Assembly: GCA_017640485.1 (NCBI GenBank) | Contig: JAEPQP010000001.1 | Location: forward strand, 1-64,000 | Length of the DNA: 64,000 nt | Source: Phycisphaerales bacterium | GTDB lineage: Bacteria; Planctomycetota; Phycisphaerae; Phycisphaerales; UBA1924 | Direction: 5' to 3' | Shown: positions 55,268 to 64,000 of the stretch, piece after piece | Layout: each line of letters opens with the position of its first letter | How positions within the stretch are numbered: position 1 is the first letter of the stretch | Position numbers and translations under genes: made by a program | Notes under the pieces: generated by a model | The model's database searches: none | The model's input: only the letters and a program-made list of their open reading frames with translations | Told to the model about the DNA's origin: nothing

Positions 55268-56170
55268 TCAGGGACATCCAGCACCATAATCCTGGAGGTA
55301 TCCAGAGATGTCGAAGAAGTCGAAGACGGTGTCCCCGTTCCAGTCGATCATGTTTGAGAGGAACTCGGAGAGGTCGAAGAAGTCCAACTCGCCGTCGTTG
55401 TTGAGGTCAGCGTCGCAAGGGAGTTCAAGGGTGATGTTGATGGAGCTTTCGTTGGCACCGATCGAATCAAGGCTCCGCGCGTGGCTGTCAACAAACATCC
55501 GGTAGCGCTTGCCCGCTTCGAGATCGACCATGACGGTGATCGTGTCTGGTCCGTCTGGGAACGCCCCGAGGTTGAAGAGTGTGTCGAGGATGATGGGATC
55601 ACTCCCGGGACCAACCTCTCGGAGACGGCATCCGACCGCGTCGTCTCCGACATTGGTGTCGCCGTCGTATTCAACGGTGAGGGTCGCGGAGGTGTCTTCG
55701 CTGACCGCAAAGTACAAGAACATGTCGTTGTCGATGGTGATCAGTGGGTTCGCTTCACCCGCAACTGATGCGAATGCAGAGAACTCAAACCCCAAGAGCG
55801 CGGGTTCGAAGGTGACATCCTGGACCGCTTCGAAACTCCCTGTGTTGATCCGGTCGAAACTGTCGGGGCCGTAGAACATGTCTCCGAATGAGATGAAGTC
55901 ATCGTCTGAATCGAGCGCGTCGGAACTCAGCAGGATTGGGTCAGCGCCGTCCCCGTCGTATCCTTTGGTGAATCCAAGGTTCGCGAAGGTGATCATGAGG
56001 TTCGAGTCACGCGACTCGGGGACGAACTCCGATGCGATCAATGATCCGCTGGTTGAAGCGACTGAGAGCGCGCCGATTGCACAGAGTGTGCCGATTGATT
56101 GTGTATGTTCCACGAGATCCCTTTCTAGCTGTCTGAGTACTTTGAACAGAGTCATGCGGAGTCCGTGCAC
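55268..56170 (-). CDS. Secreted hypothetical protein with dockerin-like C-terminus
   Basis: Signal-like N-terminus; C-terminus CDADLNNDGELDFFDLSEFLSNMIDWNGDTVFDFFDISGYLQDYGAGCP. Confidence 0.78.
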   Translation of the reverse strand: MHGLRMTLFKVLRQLERDLVEHTQSIGTLCAIGALSVASTSGSLIASEFVPESRDSNLMITFANLGFTKGYDGDGADPILLSSDALDSDDDFISFGDMFYGPDSFDRINTGSFEAVQDVTFEPALLGFEFSAFASVAGEANPLITIDNDMFLYFAVSEDTSATLTVEYDGDTNVGDDAVGCRLREVGPGSDPIILDTLFNLGAFPDGPDTITVMVDLEAGKRYRMFVDSHARSLDSIGANESSINITLELPCDADLNNDGELDFFDLSEFLSNMIDWNGDTVFDFFDISGYLQDYGAGCP

Positions 56171-56220
56171 GAGAACCGGTGTTGATCCTCATTGTGATCG
56201 TTTTCGCAGAGGAATACAAG

Positions 56221-56243
56221 AAAAAAACCGCTCTATTGAGCGG
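56221..56243 (-). terminator. Intrinsic terminator after lpdA (minus strand)
   Basis: CCGCTC-TATT-GAGCGG with A7 on the + side. Confidence 0.8.
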
Positions 56244-56271
56244 CTGTGTGTTTGTATGTGTTGAGTTTCTG

Positions 56272-57831
56272 TTATGAGTTGATCACGCGGCCTTCAGAAG
56301 CGAGTGCCGCTTCGTGGACGGCTTCGTGCATCGTTGGGTGTGCGTGTACGGTCGCGATGATCTCTTCGGTGGTTGCTTCCAGACGGCGTCCGAGCGTGAG
56401 CTCTGCGATGAGTTCGGTGGCTTGATCGCCGAGGATGTGGGCGCCGAGGATCTCGCCGCGGGGGAGTCCACGGATGATCTTGACGAACCCATCGGTGTGG
56501 CGCGTTGCGATCGCTTTGCCGAGTGCTTGGTTCTGGAAGACGCCGACCTCGTAGTCCTCGCCCTTCTTGAGACCTTGGGCTTTGAGGGACTGCTCGGTGT
56601 GTCCGACCGAACCGACCTGCGGGTGGCAGTAGGTACATCCCGGGATGACGGTGTAGTCCATCGGGATCGGATCGTGATCTGTCTTACCGTCTTTGAACGC
56701 GAAGCGTTCGACACAGAGCACGGCTTCTTCTCCCGCGACATGCGCGAGCCAGGGTGGTCCGATGACATCGCCGATCGCGTAGACGCCTGGGAGGTTGGTC
56801 GCGTAGGTGAGTGCCTTGGGTTCGCTTGGGGAGTCGGCGCTGAGCGGGACATAGTCGGTCTTGATGTGTCCGTTGACGGTTTCGAGTCCGAGCGATTCAT
56901 CGAAGAGACCATCGAAGCGTCCGACGACCCCGATCGCGAGGAGAACCTTGTCGCCCTCGATGACTTCTTTCTTGGATTCGTCGGGTTTGCCATCTTTCCC
57001 GATCGGGGCGCAGGTGACTTTGACGCCCTTGCCTTTGGTGTCGATGTCCATGACGCCGGTTTTGACTTTGACATCGAAGCCGTGCTTCTTGTAGACCTTG
57101 GTCATTTCCTTCCCGACTTGCTCATCTTCGACTGGGACAAGGCGGTCGAGCATCTCGATGATGGTGACTTTGGATCCGAAGTTCTTGTAGACATACCCGA
57201 ACTCCATCCCGATCGCGCCGGCGCCGACGACGATGAGGTGGTCTGGTTTTTCTTTGTTGTGCATCGCTTCGCGGGCGCCCCAGATCTTGTCGCCATCGAA
57301 CTTCGCGAACGGGAGATCGCGGGCAACCGCTCCGGTCGCGACAACGACCTTGTCGCAGGTAATGGTTTCCTTGACCGCTTTGACCTTGACAGGCGATGGG
57401 GTGAGTTCTTCTTTGAGGTCACAGTCGCGGAGTTCGATCTCGACCTTTGGACCAGCTTTGACGATTTTGGCGTGCATATTGAAGAACTCGATCTTGTTCT
57501 TCTTCATCAGGAACTCAACACCCTTGTTGAGCTTGTCGGCGACATCGCGCGAGCGTCCGATGACCTTGTTCCAGTCGAACTTGACCTCTCCGGTGGAGAT
57601 GCCCCATTCTTCCTGCTCGGCGAGTTTTTCCATGAGCTCGGCGTTGGCGATGAGCGCTTTGGATGGGATGCATCCCCAGTTGAGACAGACGCCTCCGAGA
57701 CGGGCGCGTTCGACGATCGCGACCTTGTATCCGAGTTGTGCGGCCCGGATTGCTCCGACATATCCGCCCGGACCACCACCAACGACTACGACATCAAAGT
57801 GCTTATTTGCCACGCCTAGATCCTTTATCAA
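56272..57831 (-). CDS. lpdA: Dihydrolipoyl dehydrogenase
   Basis: VVVVGGGPGGYVGAIRAAQLG, GGVCLNWGCIPSKALI redox-active Cys pair, C-terminal HAHPTMHEAVHEAAL. Confidence 0.94.
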   Translation of the reverse strand: MIKDLGVANKHFDVVVVGGGPGGYVGAIRAAQLGYKVAIVERARLGGVCLNWGCIPSKALIANAELMEKLAEQEEWGISTGEVKFDWNKVIGRSRDVADKLNKGVEFLMKKNKIEFFNMHAKIVKAGPKVEIELRDCDLKEELTPSPVKVKAVKETITCDKVVVATGAVARDLPFAKFDGDKIWGAREAMHNKEKPDHLIVVGAGAIGMEFGYVYKNFGSKVTIIEMLDRLVPVEDEQVGKEMTKVYKKHGFDVKVKTGVMDIDTKGKGVKVTCAPIGKDGKPDESKKEVIEGDKVLLAIGVVGRFDGLFDESLGLETVNGHIKTDYVPLSADSPSEPKALTYATNLPGVYAIGDVIGPPWLAHVAGEEAVLCVERFAFKDGKTDHDPIPMDYTVIPGCTYCHPQVGSVGHTEQSLKAQGLKKGEDYEVGVFQNQALGKAIATRHTDGFVKIIRGLPRGEILGAHILGDQATELIAELTLGRRLEATTEEIIATVHAHPTMHEAVHEAALASEGRVINS

Positions 57832-58253
57832 TCGCGATTCCGCGAGTTTCAGAGGGGTTTGATACCTGCATCGGGACTATAGGATCGCATGTTGATCGCT
57901 AAAGAGCGAAGCCGGTTTTTCTGACCAACAACCGGGGATGGAGAGTTGTTCTCTTATGGGTTCGTATCGAGAGATGATCTCGGATGCTCTGAATCTTCTG
58001 CCAATTCGGCATCAATTCGGGATTGCGCCGCTTTGTCATGCTGGATGAATGGATAAAGCGTCTGTGGTCGATTCGTGTAAACCGCTGTGAAATATTGATT
58101 TGGATCGAAAAACGACGATCTGGGCTCGATTTTGAGGTCCGACGACACTGGCACGCCTCATGCACCCGATACATGGAGATAGGACTGTTTCTGCATCATG
58201 CGAGGGATCATTCCAGATCCGATCTTGGATGCTGCACGAACAATTCTTACGGT

Positions 58254-58338
58254 TCCCTTGTTGAGTACTCAGAAGGGACACACAGTCCGGCGTGTAAGAA
58301 CGCCACATAGCGCTCGGCGTTGAAGCCGGGAGCGGGAG
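58254..58338 (+). promoter_or_regulatory. Three-hairpin leader / operator region upstream of clpC
   Basis: TCCCTT-GT-TGAGTACTCA-G-AAGGGA (58254-58278), GGCGT/ACGCC (58289-58304), CGCTCGGC/GCCGGGAGCG (58311-58334) abutting the Shine-Dalgarno. Confidence 0.4.
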
Positions 58339-58346
58339 AATTAGGC

Positions 58347-60935
58347 ATGTTTGAACGATTTACAGATCGAGCCCGCAAAGTGATGGCGTTAGCCAACCAA
58401 GAAGCACAGCGCTTCAACCATGAATACATCGGGACCGAGCATGTTTTGCTCGGACTCGTCAAAGAGGGCTCCGGCGTCGGTGCCAATGTCCTCAAAAACC
58501 TTGAGGTTGATCTCCGCAAGGTGCGTCTTGAAGTCGAACGTCTCGTTCGCGCCGGACCAGAGATGGTCACGATGGGCAAGCTGCCTCAGACTCCACGCGC
58601 GAAGAAAGTGATCGAGTACGCGATCGAGGAAGCACGCAACCTGAACCACAACTATGTCGGGACTGAGCACCTGCTGCTCGGACTCCTTCGCGAGCACGAC
58701 GGCGTCGCGGCTCAGGTGCTGATGAACCTCTCGCTCAAACTCGAAGAGGTCCGCGAGGAGGTCCTGAACCTGCTCGGCGCGGGCGCTGAATCCAGCGGCG
58801 AAGCAATCTCGAGCACCCCTGAAGAAGGCGGGGCATCCAGCGGTTCGTCATCGAAATCCAAGGGCAAGTCCAAGACTCCCGCGCTCGACACGTTCGGTCG
58901 TGACCTGACCGAGCTCGCGCAGACTGGTCAGCTTGATCCGGTCATCGGGCGTGCGCATGAGATCGAGCGACTGACCCAGATCCTGTGTCGTCGCACGAAG
59001 AACAACCCGGTCCTGCTCGGCGAAGCGGGTGTCGGGAAGACCGCGATTGTGGAAGGGCTCGCTCAGCGCATTGTCGCTCAGGAAGTCCCAGACATCCTCG
59101 ACGGCAAGCGCGTCGTGGTGCTCGATCTCGCGATGATGGTCGCGGGAACCAAGTACCGTGGTCAATTTGAAGAACGAATCAAAGCGGTGATGAATGAGGT
59201 CCGTAGAGCGGGCAACATCATCCTGTTTATCGACGAACTGCACACGCTTGTTGGTGCGGGTGGTGCCGAGGGCGCGATCGATGCGTCCAATGTGCTCAAG
59301 CCTGCGATGGCGCGTGGAGAGATCCAGTGTGTCGGTGCGACGACCTTCGACGAGTACCGCAAGTACATCGAGAAGGACGCGGCTCTTGATCGTCGTTTCC
59401 AATCCATCCCGGTTGATCCACCAGCGGATGACCAAGCGGTCGAGATCCTCAAGGGGATCCGTCCGAAGTACGAAGAGCATCACCGTGTCAAGTACACGGA
59501 TGCAGCGATCCGTGCGGCGGTTGAGCTGTCGGGACGCTACATCACCGGTCGTGTCCAGCCGGACAAGTCGATCGATGTGCTTGATGAAGCGGGTGCGCGT
59601 ATCCGAATCAAGTCGATGACCAAGCCGCCGAATCTTGCGGATCTTGAGTCGGACATCGAGAAGCTCTCGATCGCGAAGGACGATGCGGTCAAGAACGCGG
59701 ACTACGAAAAGGCCGCGGAACTGCGCGACCAAGCCGAGCAGCTCCGCAAGAAGAAGGACGAGATCCAGGTCGAGTGGCGCGCCAAGCAGCAAGAATCTGC
59801 CGGGCTCGTTGACGAAGCGGTGATCGCGGAAGTTATCTCCAAGATGACCGGCGTTCCGCTGCAGAAACTCGAGAAGGAAGAAGCGAAGCGTCTGCTGCGT
59901 CTGGAAGAAGAGCTCCACAAGAGCGTCATCTCTCAGGACGATGCGGTCAAAGCGATCTCCAAAGCGATCCGCCGTGCTCGCGCGGGACTCAAGGATCCGA
60001 AGCGTCCGATGGGCAGCTTCATCTTTGTGGGACCGTCGGGTGTCGGGAAGACGCTCCTGTCCAAGTCGCTCGCGGAGTTTATGTTCGGGAACGCGGATTC
60101 GCTGATCCACCTCGATATGTCCGAGTACATGGAGAAGCACACCGTGAGCCGACTGGTCGGCGCGCCTCCGGGCTATGTCGGATACGAAGAGGGCGGGCAG
60201 CTCACCGAAGCGATCCGTCGTCGGCCGTACTCGGTCGTGCTGCTTGACGAAGTCGAGAAGGCGCACCCGGATGTATTCAACATGCTCCTCCAGATCATGG
60301 AAGAGGGTCGTCTGACCGATTCGTTCGGTCGTCATGTGGACTTCCGCAACACGATCATCATCATGACCTCGAACATCGGTGCTGACCTGATCAAGGGCGG
60401 CGGCGGGTTCGGGTTCGGCAAGCACGCTCCGGACGACAAGTTCGAGTCGATCAAGTCCGTCCTGATGAAAGAGATCGAGCGGTTCTTCCGTCCCGAGTTC
60501 ATCAACCGTCTGGATGATGTGATCGTGTTCAAGCCGTTGACGAAGGAAGACCTGATCCACATCGTCGAGTTTGAGGTTGCGAAGGTCGCTGAGCGTCTGC
60601 AGATGCAAGGCTTCACGCTCGAGCTTGATCAGGACGCGAAGGACTTCCTCATCGAGAAGGGGTACAACCCTGACTTCGGTGCTCGTCCGCTGCGTCGCGC
60701 GATCGGGACGCACATCGAGGATCCGTTGTCCGAGCTCTTGCTCAGCGGCGATCTGCACGAGAAGAATGTCATCACCACGACCCGTGTCGGGAATGACGAC
60801 GAGCTCAAGTTCAACCTGTCGTATGTTGAACCAGAGAATGCGCCTGAGCCCGATTCGCGTGCCGAGAATATCGAAGCCGCGAAGAAGGAAGCGGAGTCGA
60901 ACCCACCAGAATCTGCTGGGACCCAATCGACCTGA
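58347..60935 (+). CDS. clpC: ATP-dependent Clp protease ATP-binding subunit ClpC
   Basis: [37 protein letters not shown]; two Walker A motifs ([30 protein letters not shown]); UVR-like linker. Confidence 0.96.
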   Translation: MFERFTDRARKVMALANQEAQRFNHEYIGTEHVLLGLVKEGSGVGANVLKNLEVDLRKVRLEVERLVRAGPEMVTMGKLPQTPRAKKVIEYAIEEARNLNHNYVGTEHLLLGLLREHDGVAAQVLMNLSLKLEEVREEVLNLLGAGAESSGEAISSTPEEGGASSGSSSKSKGKSKTPALDTFGRDLTELAQTGQLDPVIGRAHEIERLTQILCRRTKNNPVLLGEAGVGKTAIVEGLAQRIVAQEVPDILDGKRVVVLDLAMMVAGTKYRGQFEERIKAVMNEVRRAGNIILFIDELHTLVGAGGAEGAIDASNVLKPAMARGEIQCVGATTFDEYRKYIEKDAALDRRFQSIPVDPPADDQAVEILKGIRPKYEEHHRVKYTDAAIRAAVELSGRYITGRVQPDKSIDVLDEAGARIRIKSMTKPPNLADLESDIEKLSIAKDDAVKNADYEKAAELRDQAEQLRKKKDEIQVEWRAKQQESAGLVDEAVIAEVISKMTGVPLQKLEKEEAKRLLRLEEELHKSVISQDDAVKAISKAIRRARAGLKDPKRPMGSFIFVGPSGVGKTLLSKSLAEFMFGNADSLIHLDMSEYMEKHTVSRLVGAPPGYVGYEEGGQLTEAIRRRPYSVVLLDEVEKAHPDVFNMLLQIMEEGRLTDSFGRHVDFRNTIIIMTSNIGADLIKGGGGFGFGKHAPDDKFESIKSVLMKEIERFFRPEFINRLDDVIVFKPLTKEDLIHIVEFEVAKVAERLQMQGFTLELDQDAKDFLIEKGYNPDFGARPLRRAIGTHIEDPLSELLLSGDLHEKNVITTTRVGNDDELKFNLSYVEPENAPEPDSRAENIEAAKKEAESNPPESAGTQST

Positions 60936-60958
60936 GTTCAGTGAATATCTATGAACAG

Positions 60959-60986
60959 CACCCGAGGCTTCCCTCGGGTGTTTTTT
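60959..60986 (+). terminator. Intrinsic terminator after clpC
   Basis: CACCCGAGG-CTT-CCTCGGGTG-TTTTTT. Confidence 0.85.
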
Positions 60987-61055
60987 ATGATCATATGAGC
61001 TGAGCAAATCTGGGTTGATGGAACAACTCGCTCTGGGTTTCTTATATACTTTGTC

Positions 61056-62921
61056 ATGCCGATTTTTCTCAGATGGCTCCTCCGTTTAGGACCCGCCAAC
61101 CCGATCGCAGTCCGCTTGGTCCAGAACGCATCAAGAAGATCGAAGCACAACTACGCGCGATCGGGATACCTCGGCGTGCTCATCATTGTGCTGCTCTGGG
61201 CAATGCTCGGCTCAACCCCGACAGGTGATGTGTCCTATCGCGAACTCGCGTCCGCTGGTGCGTCGAGCTTTGCAGGGATCGCGTACCTGCAGGTTGCGTT
61301 GATTTGTATCCTCGCACCGGTCTTCATGGCCGGAGCGATCTCGCATGAAGCGAATCCCAAGACCTGGGATATCCTGCTGACCACCCCGATGTCGAAGCTC
61401 GAGATCGTGCTCGGGAATCTGTTTGGTCGGTTGTTCTTTGTACTCGCGCTGTTGTTCGCATCGCTCCCGCTGTTTGCGCTCACGCAGTTCTTTGGTGGTG
61501 TTCCTGGACGCTCGATTTTCGCGGCGTACATCGTGAGTGCTGGAGCTGCGATCTTGGTGGGGACCATCGCGATCGCGCTGTCCGTGTCGAGACTCGTCGG
61601 TCAGCGTGCGGTCTTTGCGTTCTATGTTTCGGTAATTACCTACCTCGCGATCACACTCGCGCTCGATGCATGGCTGCGTTCGCGAGGTCAGGGCGCCGGT
61701 TCGAGCGGGGACGGCGTGACGATCATCAGTGCCGTGAACCCGTTCTTGGCGCTGCGTGCGTTGCTCTCTCCCGCGTCGTATCCCGCGGCGGTTGAGGGGA
61801 CCTACACAGGGATCAAAGCGTTGATGCTCGAATCCCCGGCACGCGCCTGGGTCTACGGCTCGCTCTGCTTGTCTGGGATCCTGGTGCTCGCATCAACACT
61901 GACTGTGCGTACCGGCGGGCTCCGCCAGATCGCGAAGACATCATCGGGTGTCCCGATCCATCGCAAGCTGTTGCGGATGAGTGATCAAGCGGAGCACCGT
62001 CCGCCTCGCACAGTGTGGGCGAACCCGATCGCGTGGCGCGAAGCCGCGGCTCGCAACGCGACCTTCTGGCGCATCATCGCCCGCTGGTCGTTCGTGATCG
62101 TCGGGCTCGCGCTCGGATTGGGTCTGACCATCGCGTACCACATCGGGACAATCACTACTTCGGACTATCAGTTCATCATCCGATCCGTGATTTTCACGGA
62201 GGTCTTTGTGATCGCACTGATCGCGATTAATATGGCCGCGACTGCGGTTGCGGGCGAGCGGGAAGACGGCACGCTGGATCTGATCCTGACAACACCGATC
62301 ACGCCTCGGATGTATTTGATGGGCAAGCTGAGGGGATTGGTGAGTTATCTGCTGCCGTTGATTCTGGTCCCGGTCTTTACCATCGGGATCGGTGGGGTCT
62401 ACGCGCTGCTTGGAGGTCTAGGGAAAGACGCGCTGGCGAATATCCCAGCGCGGACCGTCTCAGGGAATGCGCTGGAGGTCCCGGTGGTGCTCCCAGAAGC
62501 GGGGCTGCTCGCGGCGATCGTGCTGGTGCCGTTCATCGCGTTCTGTGTGATGATCGGGTTGCAGTGGTCGCTCAAGAGCAAAGGGACCTTGTCTGCGGTC
62601 ATCGGAACGGTCGCGATTGTTGCGGTGGTGTCGGGGATTCTTGGACTGTGCGGCTGGGCGTCTGCATCAGACATGCCGGTGGTTGGACCAGCGCTCGCGT
62701 CGCTGTCACCCGCGAGTTTGCTTGATGCGTTGGTGGTCCCTTCGGAGCGGCTCGCTGAGACAGTCGACAGCAGTTCCAACGGCCTCTCGACGGCGCGTAT
62801 CGCGCTCTCAGTCGGCGCGATCATCAGCGCGGGGGTGTATATCGGGATCGTGTACACCGTGATCAGCGCACTGGTGAAGAACTTCGATGTCACAGTCCGC
62901 AAGCTCGCGGGGACATCCTGA
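61056..62921 (+). CDS. ABC-2-type transporter permease
   Basis: About 12 TM segments; ISHEANPKTWDILLTTPMSKLEIVLGNLFGR and VAGEREDGTLDLILTTPITPRMYLMGKLRG are characteristic. Confidence 0.85.
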   Translation: MPIFLRWLLRLGPANPIAVRLVQNASRRSKHNYARSGYLGVLIIVLLWAMLGSTPTGDVSYRELASAGASSFAGIAYLQVALICILAPVFMAGAISHEANPKTWDILLTTPMSKLEIVLGNLFGRLFFVLALLFASLPLFALTQFFGGVPGRSIFAAYIVSAGAAILVGTIAIALSVSRLVGQRAVFAFYVSVITYLAITLALDAWLRSRGQGAGSSGDGVTIISAVNPFLALRALLSPASYPAAVEGTYTGIKALMLESPARAWVYGSLCLSGILVLASTLTVRTGGLRQIAKTSSGVPIHRKLLRMSDQAEHRPPRTVWANPIAWREAAARNATFWRIIARWSFVIVGLALGLGLTIAYHIGTITTSDYQFIIRSVIFTEVFVIALIAINMAATAVAGEREDGTLDLILTTPITPRMYLMGKLRGLVSYLLPLILVPVFTIGIGGVYALLGGLGKDALANIPARTVSGNALEVPVVLPEAGLLAAIVLVPFIAFCVMIGLQWSLKSKGTLSAVIGTVAIVAVVSGILGLCGWASASDMPVVGPALASLSPASLLDALVVPSERLAETVDSSSNGLSTARIALSVGAIISAGVYIGIVYTVISALVKNFDVTVRKLAGTS

Positions 62922-62946
62922 GTGATGATCTGGAAGTGATGGTTCT

Positions 62947-63402
62947 TTAGAGGAATCGGATGTTCATCGGGTAGCGGTAGAACTCGCCGCGGTTCGCGGC
63001 TTGCGCTGCGAGGACCATGCCCACAATTCCTAGGATGTGAGGCACAAGCGCGACTACGAACCCGACGCCGCAGGTCAGGATCCCGATCGGGACCGAGACG
63101 AGTGCGAAGACAATGGTCCAGATGACGATCGAGATCTGGAAGTTGATCGCTTCGCGCCCGTGATCGTCGATAAACGGGGAGTCTTCTTTCTTGGTGTGCC
63201 ACATGATGAGCGGGATCAGGATCGCGATAAACGACATCAATAGGTGCGCCAGCAGCGAGAGGTGCATATAGACCGCGTAGGTCCGCTCGCTGGAGTCGGC
63301 ATCCGGATCAAAGGCCCGTCCACGATCGTTGACGGGGGGTTGCGGGTGTGTTTCTTGTGCCTGCTGTGCGTCCATGGCGTGAGTATCCCATAGCGGGAGC
63401 AT
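62947..63402 (-). CDS. DUF4870-family membrane protein
   Basis: FIAILIPLIMWHTKKEDSPFIDDHGREAINFQISI...GFVVALVPHILGIVGMVLAAQAANRGEFYRYPMNIRFL. Confidence 0.85.
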   Translation of the reverse strand: MLPLWDTHAMDAQQAQETHPQPPVNDRGRAFDPDADSSERTYAVYMHLSLLAHLLMSFIAILIPLIMWHTKKEDSPFIDDHGREAINFQISIVIWTIVFALVSVPIGILTCGVGFVVALVPHILGIVGMVLAAQAANRGEFYRYPMNIRFL

Positions 63403-63440
63403 CCCCGCAAGGGGTCATTGGGAAGATACGAGCGTTGGTT

Positions 63441-64000
63441 TCAGCGTCGACGAATCCGTGAGGTCATCATTCCAACCATACCCATGGCCATGAATCCACT
63501 TGGAGAAGGGATGACGCGAAGCGAACCATCGAATACCGCAGATCCTGTGTACGGGGGAATGATCCCGGAACCTCCTGCGTTGAGGGTGCCGGTCAAAGAG
63601 AATGAGTACGAACCCGCTTCAAGCGTGATGAGCTCGTTGATACTCTGCTCTCCGTTGTTGGTCACACTGGTGTACAAGTATGGATCATCGCCGTTGGTTT
63701 GAACCAAGCGAACCTCGCTCTGCGCGTTCTGAGCTTCGAGTGTTGCTTGGAGTGCGAATGTCGTGGATTCTGAGAGTGTGAACGATACCTGATATTGATG
63801 AAATCCGACAAGCGTGAAAATTTCATAGTTCAGATCACCCGGATCCGCTGAGCCGACTTGTGATCCGTAAGCGACCAGCTCCGTCGTGGTTGCTTGGGAA
63901 CTGTGCACCGAATCGATCGATGCATTCATGATCTCCTGCTTCTCGGCGTAGTCCCACTGGTTGTACTCAGTTGGAGCTGAGACGGTACTGAAGAGTTGTT
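63441..64000 (-). CDS. Secreted protein with PEP-CTERM-like C-terminus (partial, runs off right edge)
   Basis: Frame stays open through 64000 (manual translation ...QLFSTVSAPTEYNQWDYAEKQEIMNASIDS); C-terminus VIPSPSGFMAMGMVGMMTSRIRRR. Confidence 0.65.
   Translation of the reverse strand, partial: QLFSTVSAPTEYNQWDYAEKQEIMNASIDSVHSSQATTTELVAYGSQVGSADPGDLNYEIFTLVGFHQYQVSFTLSESTTFALQATLEAQNAQSEVRLVQTNGDDPYLYTSVTNNGEQSINELITLEAGSYSFSLTGTLNAGGSGIIPPYTGSAVFDGSLRVIPSPSGFMAMGMVGMMTSRIRRR

Noticed and set aside
42815-56170. Recurring gatatcgaagaagtcgaa-type DNA repeats considered as a mobile or CRISPR-like repeat
   Set aside because: Every copy encodes the DFFDIS motif in frame within a protein tail, so it is protein-level repetition.
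56314-57819. 501-aa plus-strand ORF opposite lpdA
   Set aside because: Antisense shadow of lpdA; no recognisable domain.
58848-61007. 719-aa minus-strand ORF opposite clpC
   Set aside because: Exact antisense of a certain clpC; Arg/Leu/Asp-rich composition is typical of shadow ORFs in high-GC biased codons.

Overview
This 64 kb, high-GC window looks like chromosomal DNA from a Gram-negative planctomycete-like bacterium (probably Phycisphaerae-type). That placement is inferred from gene content, not from a search. Most of it is housekeeping: ispE, a Nif3-like gene, rpiB, a Sua5/LMW-phosphatase fusion, dnaA with a probable oriC just downstream, tadA, tatC, an ECF sigma / anti-sigma-like / PDZ operon, moxR, an Rrf2 regulator, lysS, pyrE, rplM-rpsI, lpxC-lpxD-skp-bamA, dnaN, transketolase, lpdA and clpC. 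The accessory part is about 42.8-56.2 kb. It encodes a cluster of secreted proteins, six of which end in a near-identical two-loop dockerin-like domain (DxNxDGxxDFFDISxFL ... GCP). I found no tRNA, rRNA, CRISPR array or transposase. The best hunting leads are the dockerin-tagged secreted-protein cluster, three structured non-coding or leader regions (18.03-18.14 kb; the transketolase leader; the clpC leader), the Sua5-phosphatase fusion coupled to rpiB, the candidate oriC, and an AT-richer island of zinc-ribbon membrane paralogs flanked by a 15-bp repeat. No convincing unknown multi-gene defence or mobile system was seen.
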